Shown here piece by piece: positions 41,962 to 49,218 of a stretch of DNA of 64,000 nucleotides (position 1 is the stretch's first letter; every line of letters starts with the position of its first letter). This DNA comes from Streptomyces eurocidicus (GTDB lineage: Bacteria > Actinomycetota > Actinomycetes > Streptomycetales > Streptomycetaceae): assembly GCF_002891295.1 (NCBI RefSeq), contig NZ_LGUI01000008.1, positions 1 through 64,000 on the forward strand. Direction: 5' to 3'. The notes beneath the pieces were generated by a model. That model saw nothing but the letters and a program-made list of their open reading frames with translations, searched no databases and was not told where the DNA came from. A program made the translations under genes and the position numbers.

Positions 41962-43419
41962 ATGGCTTACGACGATCTCCGCTCGTTCCTCCGGGCGCTG
42001 GAGCGCGACGGCGACCTCAAGCGCATCAAGGCCGAAGTCGACCCGTACCTGGAAATCGGGGAGATCGTCGACAGAGTGAACAAAGCGGGTGGTCCCGCGC
42101 TGCTCTTCGAGAACGTCAAGGGCGCGGCCATGCCGCTCGCCATGAACGTCTTCGGCACCGACCGCCGGCTGCTCAAGGCGCTCGGCCTGAAGTCCTACGA
42201 CGAGATCAGCGAGAAGATCGGCGGCCTGCTCAAGCCCGAGCTGCCGCAGGGCTTCGTCGGCATCCGTGAGGCGTTCGGCAAGCTGGGCTCGATGGTGCAC
42301 GTACCGCCGAAGAAGGTGAAGTCCGACAGCGCCCCGGTCCAGGAAGTGGTCCTCACCGGCGACGACGTCGACCTCGACCAGCTGCCGGCGCTCTTCACCT
42401 GGCCCGAGGACGGCGGCTCCTTCTTCAACCTCGGCCTCACCCACACCAAGCACCCCGAGACCGGCGTCCGCAACCTCGGCCTCTACCGCCTCCAGCGGCA
42501 CGACAAGCGCACCATCGGGATGCACTGGCAGATCCACAAGGACAGCCGCAACCACTACCAGGTGGCCGCCAAGCGCGGTGAGAAGCTGCCCGTCGCGATC
42601 GCCTTCGGCTGCCCCCCGGCCGTCACCTACGCCTCGACCGCCCCGCTCCCCGGCGACATCGACGAGTACCTCTTCGCGGGCTTCCTCTCCGGCAAGCGGA
42701 TCGAGATGGTCGACTGCAAGACGGTGCCGCTCCAGGTCCCCGCGGGCGCGGAGGTCGTCATCGAGGGCTGGCTGGAGCCCGGCGAGATGCTCCCGGAGGG
42801 CCCCTTCGGCGACCACACCGGCTTCTACACCCCGCAGGAGCCCTTCCCGGCCCTGCGCATCGACTGTGTGACGATGCGGCGGCGCCCGCTGCTCCAGTCG
42901 ATCGTGGTCGGCCGGCCGCCGACGGAGGACGGGCCGCTCGGGCGGGCGACGGAGCGTTTCTTCCTGCCCCTGCTGAAGATCATCGTCCCGGACATCGTGG
43001 ACTACCACCTGCCCGAGTCCGGCGGCTTCCACAACTGCGCGATCGTCTCGATCGACAAGAAGTACCCCAAGCACGCCCAGAAGGTGATGCACGCCATCTG
43101 GGGCGCGCACATGATGTCGCTGACCAAGCTGATCATCGTGGTGGACAGCGACTGCGACGTCCACGACCTCCACGAGGTCTCCTGGCGCGCCCTGGGCAAC
43201 ACGGACTACGCCCGCGACCTCACGGTCGTGGAGGGTCCGGTCGACCACCTCGACCACGCGTCGTACCAGCAGTTCTGGGGCGGCAAGGCGGGCATCGACG
43301 CCACGGCGAAGTGGCCCGAGGAGGGCTACACCCGGGACGGCGGCTGGCCGCGGATGGTCGAGTCGGATCCGGAAGTCGCCGATCGGGTGACGAAGCGTTG
43401 GAAGGAGTACGGGCTGTGA
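41962..43419 (+). CDS. Menaquinone biosynthesis decarboxylase (UbiD family)
   Basis: The 485-residue protein belongs to the UbiD family of prenylated-FMN decarboxylases. Recognisable parts are RSFLRALERDGDLKRI, the substrate/cofactor region GMHWQIHKDSRNHYQVA, EMLPEGPFGDHTGFY with the catalytic Glu, and DIVDYHLPESGGFHN. Its cofactor would come from the UbiX-like protein at 45.8 kb. With mqnP directly downstream it should decarboxylate the prenylated naphthoate in the late futalosine pathway (called MqnL in recent work, from memory; SCO4490 in S. coelicolor). ATG 41962 is the natural start. Confidence 0.92.
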   Translation: MAYDDLRSFLRALERDGDLKRIKAEVDPYLEIGEIVDRVNKAGGPALLFENVKGAAMPLAMNVFGTDRRLLKALGLKSYDEISEKIGGLLKPELPQGFVGIREAFGKLGSMVHVPPKKVKSDSAPVQEVVLTGDDVDLDQLPALFTWPEDGGSFFNLGLTHTKHPETGVRNLGLYRLQRHDKRTIGMHWQIHKDSRNHYQVAAKRGEKLPVAIAFGCPPAVTYASTAPLPGDIDEYLFAGFLSGKRIEMVDCKTVPLQVPAGAEVVIEGWLEPGEMLPEGPFGDHTGFYTPQEPFPALRIDCVTMRRRPLLQSIVVGRPPTEDGPLGRATERFFLPLLKIIVPDIVDYHLPESGGFHNCAIVSIDKKYPKHAQKVMHAIWGAHMMSLTKLIIVVDSDCDVHDLHEVSWRALGNTDYARDLTVVEGPVDHLDHASYQQFWGGKAGIDATAKWPEEGYTRDGGWPRMVESDPEVADRVTKRWKEYGL

Positions 43420-43480
43420 CCCGTGGGCCGATGACAGTGGGGAGCGCGGGATTCCCCCGGCGCCGCCGGAGCGATGCGGG

Positions 43481-44410
43481 GTGCGGGCTGTGACCTCTGC
43501 GGCCGAAGGGGTCCTCGGACCCGGGCCCGCGCCCGCCGGGGGCAAAGTGCGCGCCTTCCTGCGCCTCGTGCTGATCGAGCACTCGATCTTCGCGCTGCCC
43601 TTCGCCTACATCGCCTCGTTCACGGCGATGTTCCAGGAGTACGGCGACATCCACTGGACGCGGCTGCTCCTGGTGACCGTCGCCATGGTGGGCCTGCGGA
43701 CGTTCGCGATGGCCTGCAACCGGATCATCGACCGGGAGATCGACGCCCGTAACCCGCGGACGGCGGGCCGCGAGCTGGTCACCGGCGCCGTCTCGGTGCG
43801 CTCGGCCTGGACCGGCGCGCTGATCGCCGTCGTCGTCTTCCTGGGCGCGGCCGCGCTGCTGAACCCGCTGTGCCTGGCGCTGGCCCCGATCGCCGTCGTG
43901 CCGATGGTGGTCTACCCGTACGGGAAACGATTCACCGACTTCCCGCACGCGATCCTCGGCCTGGCCCAGGCGATGGGCCCGGTCGGCGCATGGCTGGCGA
44001 TCACGGGCACGTGGTCGTGGGACGCGGTGATCCTCGGGCTGGCCGTGGGCGTCTGGATCGGCGGCTTCGACCTGATCTTCGCCTGCCAGGACGTGATCGC
44101 CGACCGTGCGCACGGGGTGAAGTCCACGCCGGCCCGCTTCGGCGTCCCGGCCGCGCTGTACGGCGCCCGCGCCTGTCACGCGGTCACCACGGCCCTGCTG
44201 GTCTGGTACGCGCTGGCCACGGACGCGGGGGCGTTCTTCTGGGTGGGCCTCGCGGTGGTGGCGGTGGCGTTCGTCTATGAGCACACGATCGTCAAGCCGC
44301 ATGACCTGTCCCGCCTGAACCGGGCATTCTTCAGCGTCAACGGGTTCATCGGAATTGCCCTTTTCGTGTGCGCGCTGCTGGACCTCCTGGTGCGCGGCCT
44401 GACCGTCTGA
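43481..44410 (+). CDS. mqnP: Menaquinone biosynthesis prenyltransferase (UbiA family)
   Basis: The 309-residue membrane protein has about eight helices and the two Asp-rich motifs of UbiA prenyltransferases: NRIIDREID near residue 87 and DVIADRAHG near residue 207. These bind Mg-prenyl diphosphate. LIEHSIFALPFAYIA matches the futalosine-linked branch. It should attach the polyprenyl chain to the 1,4-dihydroxy-naphthoate ring made by MqnA-MqnE-MqnC-MqnD. GTG 43481 (GGAG nine bases upstream) and GTG 43490 are both possible. It is co-directional with the UbiD-like gene, 61 bases apart. Confidence 0.92.
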   Translation: MRAVTSAAEGVLGPGPAPAGGKVRAFLRLVLIEHSIFALPFAYIASFTAMFQEYGDIHWTRLLLVTVAMVGLRTFAMACNRIIDREIDARNPRTAGRELVTGAVSVRSAWTGALIAVVVFLGAAALLNPLCLALAPIAVVPMVVYPYGKRFTDFPHAILGLAQAMGPVGAWLAITGTWSWDAVILGLAVGVWIGGFDLIFACQDVIADRAHGVKSTPARFGVPAALYGARACHAVTTALLVWYALATDAGAFFWVGLAVVAVAFVYEHTIVKPHDLSRLNRAFFSVNGFIGIALFVCALLDLLVRGLTV

Positions 44411-44428
44411 CCGGCCCGCGCGCAAGCG

Positions 44429-44463
44429 AAAGGGCGGCCCGCCACGGAGGCGGGCCGCCCTTT
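44429..44463. terminator. Bidirectional terminator after mqnP
   Basis: AAAGGGCGGCCCGCC (44429-44443) pairs with GGCGGGCCGCCCTTT (44449-44463) around an ACGGA loop, followed by TTTTCGC. It lies between convergent mqnP and the lipoprotein gene. Confidence 0.9.
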
Positions 44464-44494
44464 TCGCTGTGCGCAGGGGCTCAGGTCAGGGGGT

Positions 44495-45670
44495 TCAGAT
44501 CCCCATGCCCGAGTCCTTGCCGCCGCCCATCTTGTCGCTGAAGAGCAGCATGGCCGCGCCGATCAGGTCCTGCGGCTTGAGCTCCTTGGCGCCGGCCGGG
44601 GCCTGGATCTTGCCCGCGCCGCCCTTGATGCCGAGGGTCAGCGGGAGCTCGCCCTTGACCTCGTCGTCGAGCTGCGCGATGTCGACGGTCAGGGTGGAGA
44701 CCATGCCGTCGCGCACGCCGACGTCGAGGGTGACGTCCTTGTTCTTGAGCTTGTCCAGGTCGCCGTCGACCTTGTCGCCCTTGCCCTTGCTGCCGAGCTT
44801 GTCCTGGAGCGGCTTGAGGCTCTTGTTGAGGTCGTCGGCGAACTTCTTCGCCGGAACGGTGACCTTGACGTGGTCGGCGCCGTTCTTCTTGCCCGCGTCC
44901 TTGAAGGTCGCGTTGCCGTCGAGGGACTTCTGCAGCGCGTCGAAGAGCTGCTTCTGGTCCTTCGGGTCGAGCTTGGGCTTGTCCTCGGACTTGCCGGACG
45001 CCTTGCTGAACGCCTCGAAGGACTTGGTGTCCATCCCGACCCACTCGCCCTTCAGGGCGCCCTTCACGGAGTCCATGGAGGACGGGAGGGTGTCGGCCTT
45101 CTTGGCGAGCTCGTCGAAGTCGGGGCGGCTAGAGGACTTGGCCGGGGCCTTCTTGTCGACCTTCGCGGCCAGGTCGCCGATGCCCTTGAGGTCACCGCGG
45201 AGGTAGACCTTGCTGGCGCCGATCGCGCGGACCTCGACCAGCGGCTTGCCGTCCTTCATGCCCAGCGCGAACGACCCCTCGCCGTTCTCGTCGTCGGCCT
45301 CGACGTCCTTGAGCGGCTTGTCGAAGCTCACGGAGTAGGAGAGGCGCAGATCGGCGAGCATGTCGGCGTGCTCCCGCTTGAAGTCCTTCTGGTCCTTCAT
45401 CGCGGTGAAGATCTTGTCGGCGCTGGTGTCGAAACCTATCTCGGCGCTGAGCGACTTCTGCCTGCTGAGCTTGTCGAACGCCTGCTTGACCTTGGCGTCC
45501 GGGCTGAGGCTGGCGTCCCCGCCGTCGCAGGCCGCCGTACCGGCGGTGAGTGCGGCCACGCAGCCGACAGCGGCGAGAACCTTGCGCTTCCTGTGGATGA
45601 TGAGCTCCCCGTGTGAGGGCCGTCCGGTGGGACGGCGGAAAAGACAACTGAATACAGTCCGAATAATCAT
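44495..45670 (-). CDS. Lipoprotein, possibly LppX/LprG-like; start uncertain (possible AUC start at 45598)
   Basis: From the ATG at 45670 the protein has 391 residues, but the lipoprotein signal peptide (HRKRKVLAAVGCVAALTAGT, then lipobox AAC) begins only at residue 26. A strong ribosome-binding site GGGGAG (45610-45605) lies six bases before an ATC codon at 45598-45596, just before that signal. A TTGACA box (45675-45670) overlaps the ATG, so transcription may start downstream of it. The body has no recognised motif; its size and many Lys/Asp residues recall LppX/LprG-type lipid-carrier lipoproteins or DUF-type surface lipoproteins. It lies between menaquinone genes but reads oppositely. Confidence 0.75.
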   Translation of the reverse strand: MIIRTVFSCLFRRPTGRPSHGELIIHRKRKVLAAVGCVAALTAGTAACDGGDASLSPDAKVKQAFDKLSRQKSLSAEIGFDTSADKIFTAMKDQKDFKREHADMLADLRLSYSVSFDKPLKDVEADDENGEGSFALGMKDGKPLVEVRAIGASKVYLRGDLKGIGDLAAKVDKKAPAKSSSRPDFDELAKKADTLPSSMDSVKGALKGEWVGMDTKSFEAFSKASGKSEDKPKLDPKDQKQLFDALQKSLDGNATFKDAGKKNGADHVKVTVPAKKFADDLNKSLKPLQDKLGSKGKGDKVDGDLDKLKNKDVTLDVGVRDGMVSTLTVDIAQLDDEVKGELPLTLGIKGGAGKIQAPAGAKELKPQDLIGAAMLLFSDKMGGGKDSGMGI

Positions 45671-45749
45671 GTCAAAGGACTTTCCGGGCGTGGTCCCGGC
45701 CCAGGACTGCGGCGGGGAGTGCCCGGCGGCTGCGACTAGGCTCGGAGCC

Positions 45750-46454
45750 GTGGAGCCGTACGAACACGTAACGCAACGTCAGGAACGCCGCCCTTGGGTG
45801 GTCGGTGTCTCCGGCGCGTCCGGGACGCCGTACGCGGCCGCCGTGCTGCGGGGGCTGCTGGACGCCGGTGAGGCCGTCGACCTGGTGGTCAGCAGGGCCT
45901 CGCGGCTGACGCTGCTGGACGAGACCGGGATCGCCTTCCGGGACGCGCACTGGCGCGAGGACCTGCGGAGCTGGCTGGAGCGGGGCGCCGACGGCAAGCC
46001 GCACTCCTTCGCCGCGGAGATGGCGGACCCGGCCCTCGCGGACGTGCGGTACTGGCCGGCCGGTGACCTCGCGGCCGGTCCGTCGTCCGGTTCGTACCCC
46101 GTCAAGGGGATGCTGATCGTCCCGGCGAGCACGGCCTGTGTGGCCGGGGTGGCGCTGGGGCTGTCGAAGGACCTGCTCCAGCGGGTGGCGAGCGTGACGC
46201 TCAAGGAACGCCGCCCCCTGGTGGTCGCGGTGCGGGAGACCCCGCTGAGCGGACAGACGCTCAAGCAGCTGGTGGCGCTGGACGAGGCGGGCGCAGTGGT
46301 GCTGCCCGCCTCTCCGGCGTTCTACGCGGGTGCGACGCACATCCAGGACCTCGTGGACTTCGTCGCCGGGCGGGTGCTGGACGCGGCGGGTGTGCCGCAC
46401 CAGCTCTACCGCCGGTGGAGAGGGGAGCTGGGTGAAGCTCGCTCCCCGGGGTGA
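45750..46454 (+). CDS. UbiX-family flavin prenyltransferase
   Basis: The 234-residue protein has VVGVSGASGTPYAAAVLRGL (FMN-binding loop), KGMLIVPASTACVAGVALG and LKERRPLVVAVRETPLS. All are hallmarks of UbiX enzymes that make prenylated FMN from FMN and dimethylallyl phosphate. The likely client is the UbiD-like decarboxylase at 42 kb. An insertion near residues 75-105 (WLERGADGKPHSFAAEMADP) is longer than in E. coli UbiX. GTG 45750 lies seven bases after TAGGCT, so this mRNA may be leaderless. Confidence 0.93.
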   Translation: MEPYEHVTQRQERRPWVVGVSGASGTPYAAAVLRGLLDAGEAVDLVVSRASRLTLLDETGIAFRDAHWREDLRSWLERGADGKPHSFAAEMADPALADVRYWPAGDLAAGPSSGSYPVKGMLIVPASTACVAGVALGLSKDLLQRVASVTLKERRPLVVAVRETPLSGQTLKQLVALDEAGAVVLPASPAFYAGATHIQDLVDFVAGRVLDAAGVPHQLYRRWRGELGEARSPG

Positions 46455-46457
46455 GGG

Positions 46458-46604
46458 TCAGCGCTTGCGGGCGCGGGCGGTGCGGGCCGCCGCCTTGCCC
46501 TGCGGGGCCTGGCGCTCGGCGGTGGCGGGCTGGTGGGCACCCGAGCGGTTGGCCAGGTCCTGCAGCTCGCGCATACGGGCGTAGGCCATCTCGATCGTGT
46601 ACAC
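46458..46604 (-). CDS. Conserved 48-residue basic protein
   Basis: This short gene starts at GTG 46604 (MYTIEMAYARMRELQDLANR) and ends in a basic tail (KAAARTARARKR). GGAG lies nine bases upstream. The N-terminus MYTIEMAYARM matches a small streptomycete protein family I recall from several genomes, of unknown function. The first half should be a helix; the C-terminus could bind nucleic acid. It is divergent from the Lrp regulator across 132 bases that contain a palindrome, so it may be a regulated target. Confidence 0.7.
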   Translation of the reverse strand: MYTIEMAYARMRELQDLANRSGAHQPATAERQAPQGKAAARTARARKR

Positions 46605-46655
46605 GGGAAGATCACTCCTGAAGGATCGTCGTTGATCTAGGGATCTGAAGAGAGA

Positions 46656-46670
46656 TTCACAGGTCGTGAA
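46656..46670. promoter_or_regulatory. Palindrome between the small protein and lrp-like genes
   Basis: TTCAC-AGGTC-GTGAA is a perfect 5-bp inverted repeat with a 5-base spacer in the divergent promoter region. It is a candidate operator for the adjacent Lrp/AsnC regulator. Confidence 0.45.
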
Positions 46671-46736
46671 CCCCTGTATGCCTTAGATTCTACATGCAAA
46701 GCGACGAGTTCGCTGATTATTGAAAGGTGCCAGGTT

Positions 46737-47192
46737 ATGGACGCGGTGGACAGGCAGCTCATCCAGGCCCTGCGGGAGAACGGCCGGGCCTCGTACGCGG
46801 AGCTGGGCCGGCTCGTGGGCCTCTCCGGGCCGAGCGTCACGGACCGGATCAACCGCCTGGAGGCGGCCGGGGTGATCACCGGCTACCGCGCGACCGTCAA
46901 CGCCGCCTCGCTCGGCCTCGGCGTCACGGCGCTCATCGGCATCCAGCTCTCCGACGCGGCCGACCACGAGGACGTGGCGCGGCGGCTGCGCGACCTGGAG
47001 GAGATCGAGGACTGCTGGTTCATCGCGGGCGACGACTCGTACATGCTCAAGGTGCGCGTCGGCGACGTGGACGGCCTGGAGCGGACGATCCGCCGGCTGT
47101 CGGGGACCAAGGGCGTGAGCCGGACCCGTACGACGATCGTGCTGTCGACCAAGTGGGAGAACCGGGTCGGGGAGCTGCCCGAGGAGGTCTGA
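46737..47192 (+). CDS. Lrp/AsnC-family transcriptional regulator
   Basis: The 151-residue protein has the winged HTH MDAVDRQLIQALRENGRASY then LSGPSVTDRINRLEAAGVIT, and a RAM ligand-binding domain (GLGVTALIGIQLSD, EEIEDCWFIAGDDSYMLKV). Such regulators form octamers and sense amino acids. It sits between the UbiX-like gene and mqnE in the menaquinone region, and in S. coelicolor the same position is SCO4493 (from memory). ATG 46737 follows AAAGGTG. Confidence 0.93.
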   Translation: MDAVDRQLIQALRENGRASYAELGRLVGLSGPSVTDRINRLEAAGVITGYRATVNAASLGLGVTALIGIQLSDAADHEDVARRLRDLEEIEDCWFIAGDDSYMLKVRVGDVDGLERTIRRLSGTKGVSRTRTTIVLSTKWENRVGELPEEV

Positions 47193-47282
47193 CCGGGGCG
47201 GGGGGTTGGCCGGGGGAACCCGGAGCGCTAGGCGTAGGCTCGACAAGGTTGCAGAAGCGGATGTATGGGAGAGGCGGACGCA

Positions 47283-48446
47283 ATGGACGCTGGGCTCAAG
47301 CGTGAGCTGGAGGACAAGGTCTTCGCCGGGGAACGGCTGACCCGTGAGGACGGCATCGCCCTCTACGAGTCCGACGACCTGGCGTGGCTGGGCGGGCTCG
47401 CGCACCACGTCCGCACGCGGAAGAACGGTGACGTCGTCCACTTCAACGTCAACCGTCACCTCAATATGACCAACGTGTGCACCGCGTCGTGCGCCTACTG
47501 CTCGTTCCAGCGCAAGCCGGGCGAGAAGGACGCGTACACGATGCGCATCGAGGAGGCCGTCCGCCTCGCCAAGGCGATGGAGAACGAGAACCTCACCGAG
47601 CTGCACATCGTCAACGGCCTGCACCCCACCCTGCCGTGGCGGTACTACCCGCGCTCGCTGAAGGCCCTCAAGGAGGCGCTGCCGAACGTCTCCCTGAAGG
47701 CGTTCACCGCCACCGAGATCCAGCACTTCGAGAAGATCTCCGGGCTGCCCGCCGACGAGATCCTCGACGAGCTGATCGACGCCGGTCTGGAGTCCCTGAC
47801 CGGCGGTGGCGCCGAGATCTTCGACTGGGAGGTCCGGCAGCACATCGTCGACCACGACACCCACTGGGAGGACTGGTCGCGCATCCACCGCCTCGCGCAC
47901 AGCAAGGGCCTCAAGGGCCCCTGCACCATGCTCTACGGCCACATCGAGGAGCCGCGCCACCGCGTGGACCACGTGCTGCGCCTGCGTGAGCTCCAGGACG
48001 AGACCGGCGGCTTCCACGTCTTCATCCCGCTGCGCTACCAGCACGACTTCGTGGACATGAAGGACGGTAAGGTCCGCAACCGCCTCCAGGCGCGGACCTC
48101 GATGGCCACCGGTGCCGAGGCGCTGAAGACCTTCGCGGTCTCCCGGCTGCTCTTCGACAACGTCCCGCACGTCAAGGTCTTCTGGGTGATGCACGGCGTG
48201 CAGACCGCTCAGCTCGCCCTCCAGCACGGCGCGGACGACATGGACGGCTCGGTCGTCGAGTACAAGATCACGCACGACGCGGACAACTACGGCACGCCGA
48301 ACAAGCTGACCCGCGACGACCTGCTGGAGCTCATCCGCGACGCGGGCTTCCGGCCGGTCGAGCGCAACACGCGCTACGAGATCATCCGCGAGTACCCGGG
48401 CCCGGACGCCTCCCTGCGCGAATCGCCCCAGGCGATGCGGGTGTGA
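47283..48446 (+). CDS. mqnE: Aminofutalosine synthase MqnE (radical SAM)
   Basis: The 387-residue enzyme carries the radical SAM cluster motif CTASCAYC (three Cys, near residues 68-75) followed by SFQRKPGEKDAY. It joins 3-[(1-carboxyvinyl)oxy]benzoate, the MqnA product, to the SAM-derived adenosyl group to give aminofutalosine. TGGGAEIFDWEVRQHI and the Tyr/His-rich barrel residues match S. coelicolor MqnE in length and sequence. ATG 47283 follows GGAGAGGCGG; TAGGCT at 47235-47240 may be the promoter -10. Confidence 0.97.
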   Translation: MDAGLKRELEDKVFAGERLTREDGIALYESDDLAWLGGLAHHVRTRKNGDVVHFNVNRHLNMTNVCTASCAYCSFQRKPGEKDAYTMRIEEAVRLAKAMENENLTELHIVNGLHPTLPWRYYPRSLKALKEALPNVSLKAFTATEIQHFEKISGLPADEILDELIDAGLESLTGGGAEIFDWEVRQHIVDHDTHWEDWSRIHRLAHSKGLKGPCTMLYGHIEEPRHRVDHVLRLRELQDETGGFHVFIPLRYQHDFVDMKDGKVRNRLQARTSMATGAEALKTFAVSRLLFDNVPHVKVFWVMHGVQTAQLALQHGADDMDGSVVEYKITHDADNYGTPNKLTRDDLLELIRDAGFRPVERNTRYEIIREYPGPDASLRESPQAMRV

Positions 48447-48484
48447 CCGGTGGCCCCGGTCGTGCTTGACTGGAGCCGTCCGTA

Positions 48485-48811
48485 GTGACCCTTTCGGTTG
48501 CCGTTGAGAAGAAGGTCCCGTCCGTGAGCAGCAAGAAGTTCGCCTCGCTCCGCTACACCGCCTCGCGTGTCGCCCTGCTCGCCGCGTGCTTCGCCGTCGT
48601 GTGGGTGCTCTGCTACCTGCACGTCGTGCCGCTCGGCGCGAACAACTCGAACCTCGTCTGGATGGTGCTGCTCGCGCTGATCCTCTCCGCGCCGCTCAGC
48701 TGGGTCCTGCTGCGCAAGCAGCGTGACGCCATGTCCGAGCAGATCGTGGAGCGCGTCGACCGCGCGAAGGCCCGGATGGCCGCCACCGCCGGCCAGGAGG
48801 ACGGGGTGTAA
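48485..48811 (+). CDS. DUF4229-family small membrane protein
   Basis: The 108-residue protein has two membrane helices (VALLAACFAVVWVLCYLHVV and VWMVLLALILSAPLSWVLL) followed by a charged C-terminal helix (RDAMSEQIVERVDRAKARM). This is the DUF4229 pattern, of unknown function. GTG 48524 (VSSKKFASLRYTASR) is an alternative start with AAGG upstream. It follows mqnE in the same direction. Confidence 0.85.
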   Translation: MTLSVAVEKKVPSVSSKKFASLRYTASRVALLAACFAVVWVLCYLHVVPLGANNSNLVWMVLLALILSAPLSWVLLRKQRDAMSEQIVERVDRAKARMAATAGQEDGV

Positions 48812-48934
48812 CCCTCGTCACAACCGCTTCGCCGCCCCGCCCTGGAGTCACCGCTCCACGGCGGGGCTTCGGCGTTTTCCGGCGCCTGCCGGGCCGTTCC
48901 GGACCCCAGGAGTCCACATCTGCCCAAAGAAGAG

Positions 48935-48966
48935 CTTTGAGTCCCTCAAAGTTCGAGTGTTAACGT
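48935..48966 (+). promoter_or_regulatory. Promoter with overlapping palindromic operator before the Cys leader peptide
   Basis: TTGAGT (48937-48942), 18 bases and TAACGT (48961-48966) form a promoter whose start would fall at or just before the ATG at 48974. The perfect palindrome CTTTGAG-TCC-CTCAAAG (48935-48951) covers the -35 box, so a repressor bound there would block initiation. Confidence 0.65.
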
Positions 48967-48973
48967 ATTGGAC

Positions 48974-49078
48974 ATGAAGACAGCAGCAGCGCAGCGATCC
49001 CTCACGAGCCACGTGCTCGTGGCGCGCCTGCACGTCGATCTTTGCCGCTGCGTCTCCGCGGCCTGTTGCCGCCGCTGA
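48974..49078 (+). CDS. Putative Cys-rich leader peptide (LHVDLCRC type)
   Basis: The 34-residue peptide reads MKTAAAQRSLTSHVLVARLH and ends VDLCRCVSAACCRR, with Cys at 24, 26, 31 and 32. The segment R-L-H-V-D-L-C-R is the hallmark of actinobacterial 'putative leader peptides' found upstream of sulphur and other uptake genes. Its -10 box lies only eight bases before ATG and there is no ribosome-binding site, so the mRNA is probably leaderless. Ribosome stalling at the clustered Cys codons when cysteine is scarce would control the symporter gene 140 bases downstream. Confidence 0.8.
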   Translation: MKTAAAQRSLTSHVLVARLHVDLCRCVSAACCRR

Positions 49079-49114
49079 CCTATGTCGCCCGCGGCCAGAA
49101 CCTTGGGGGCACCT

Positions 49115-49197
49115 CCCGGCGAGAGCCGGGTGAGTACGGACCTCCTCACTGGCGCGTTACGCCCTTTTCCTGACTTGATCCCCCAGCCGACGCTGGG
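49115..49197 (+). promoter_or_regulatory. Hairpins between the Cys leader peptide and the symporter gene
   Basis: CCCGGC-gaga-GCCGGG (49115-49130) and CCCAGC-cgac-GCTGGG (49182-49197) can each fold, with GTGAG/CTCAC pairing possible in between. They lie in the 140-base spacer after the leader peptide, where an attenuator or a translation-control structure would be expected. Which one acts, and how, cannot be decided by eye. Confidence 0.45.
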
Positions 49198-49218
49198 CGG
49201 TACCCCCCGGAGTTTCCG

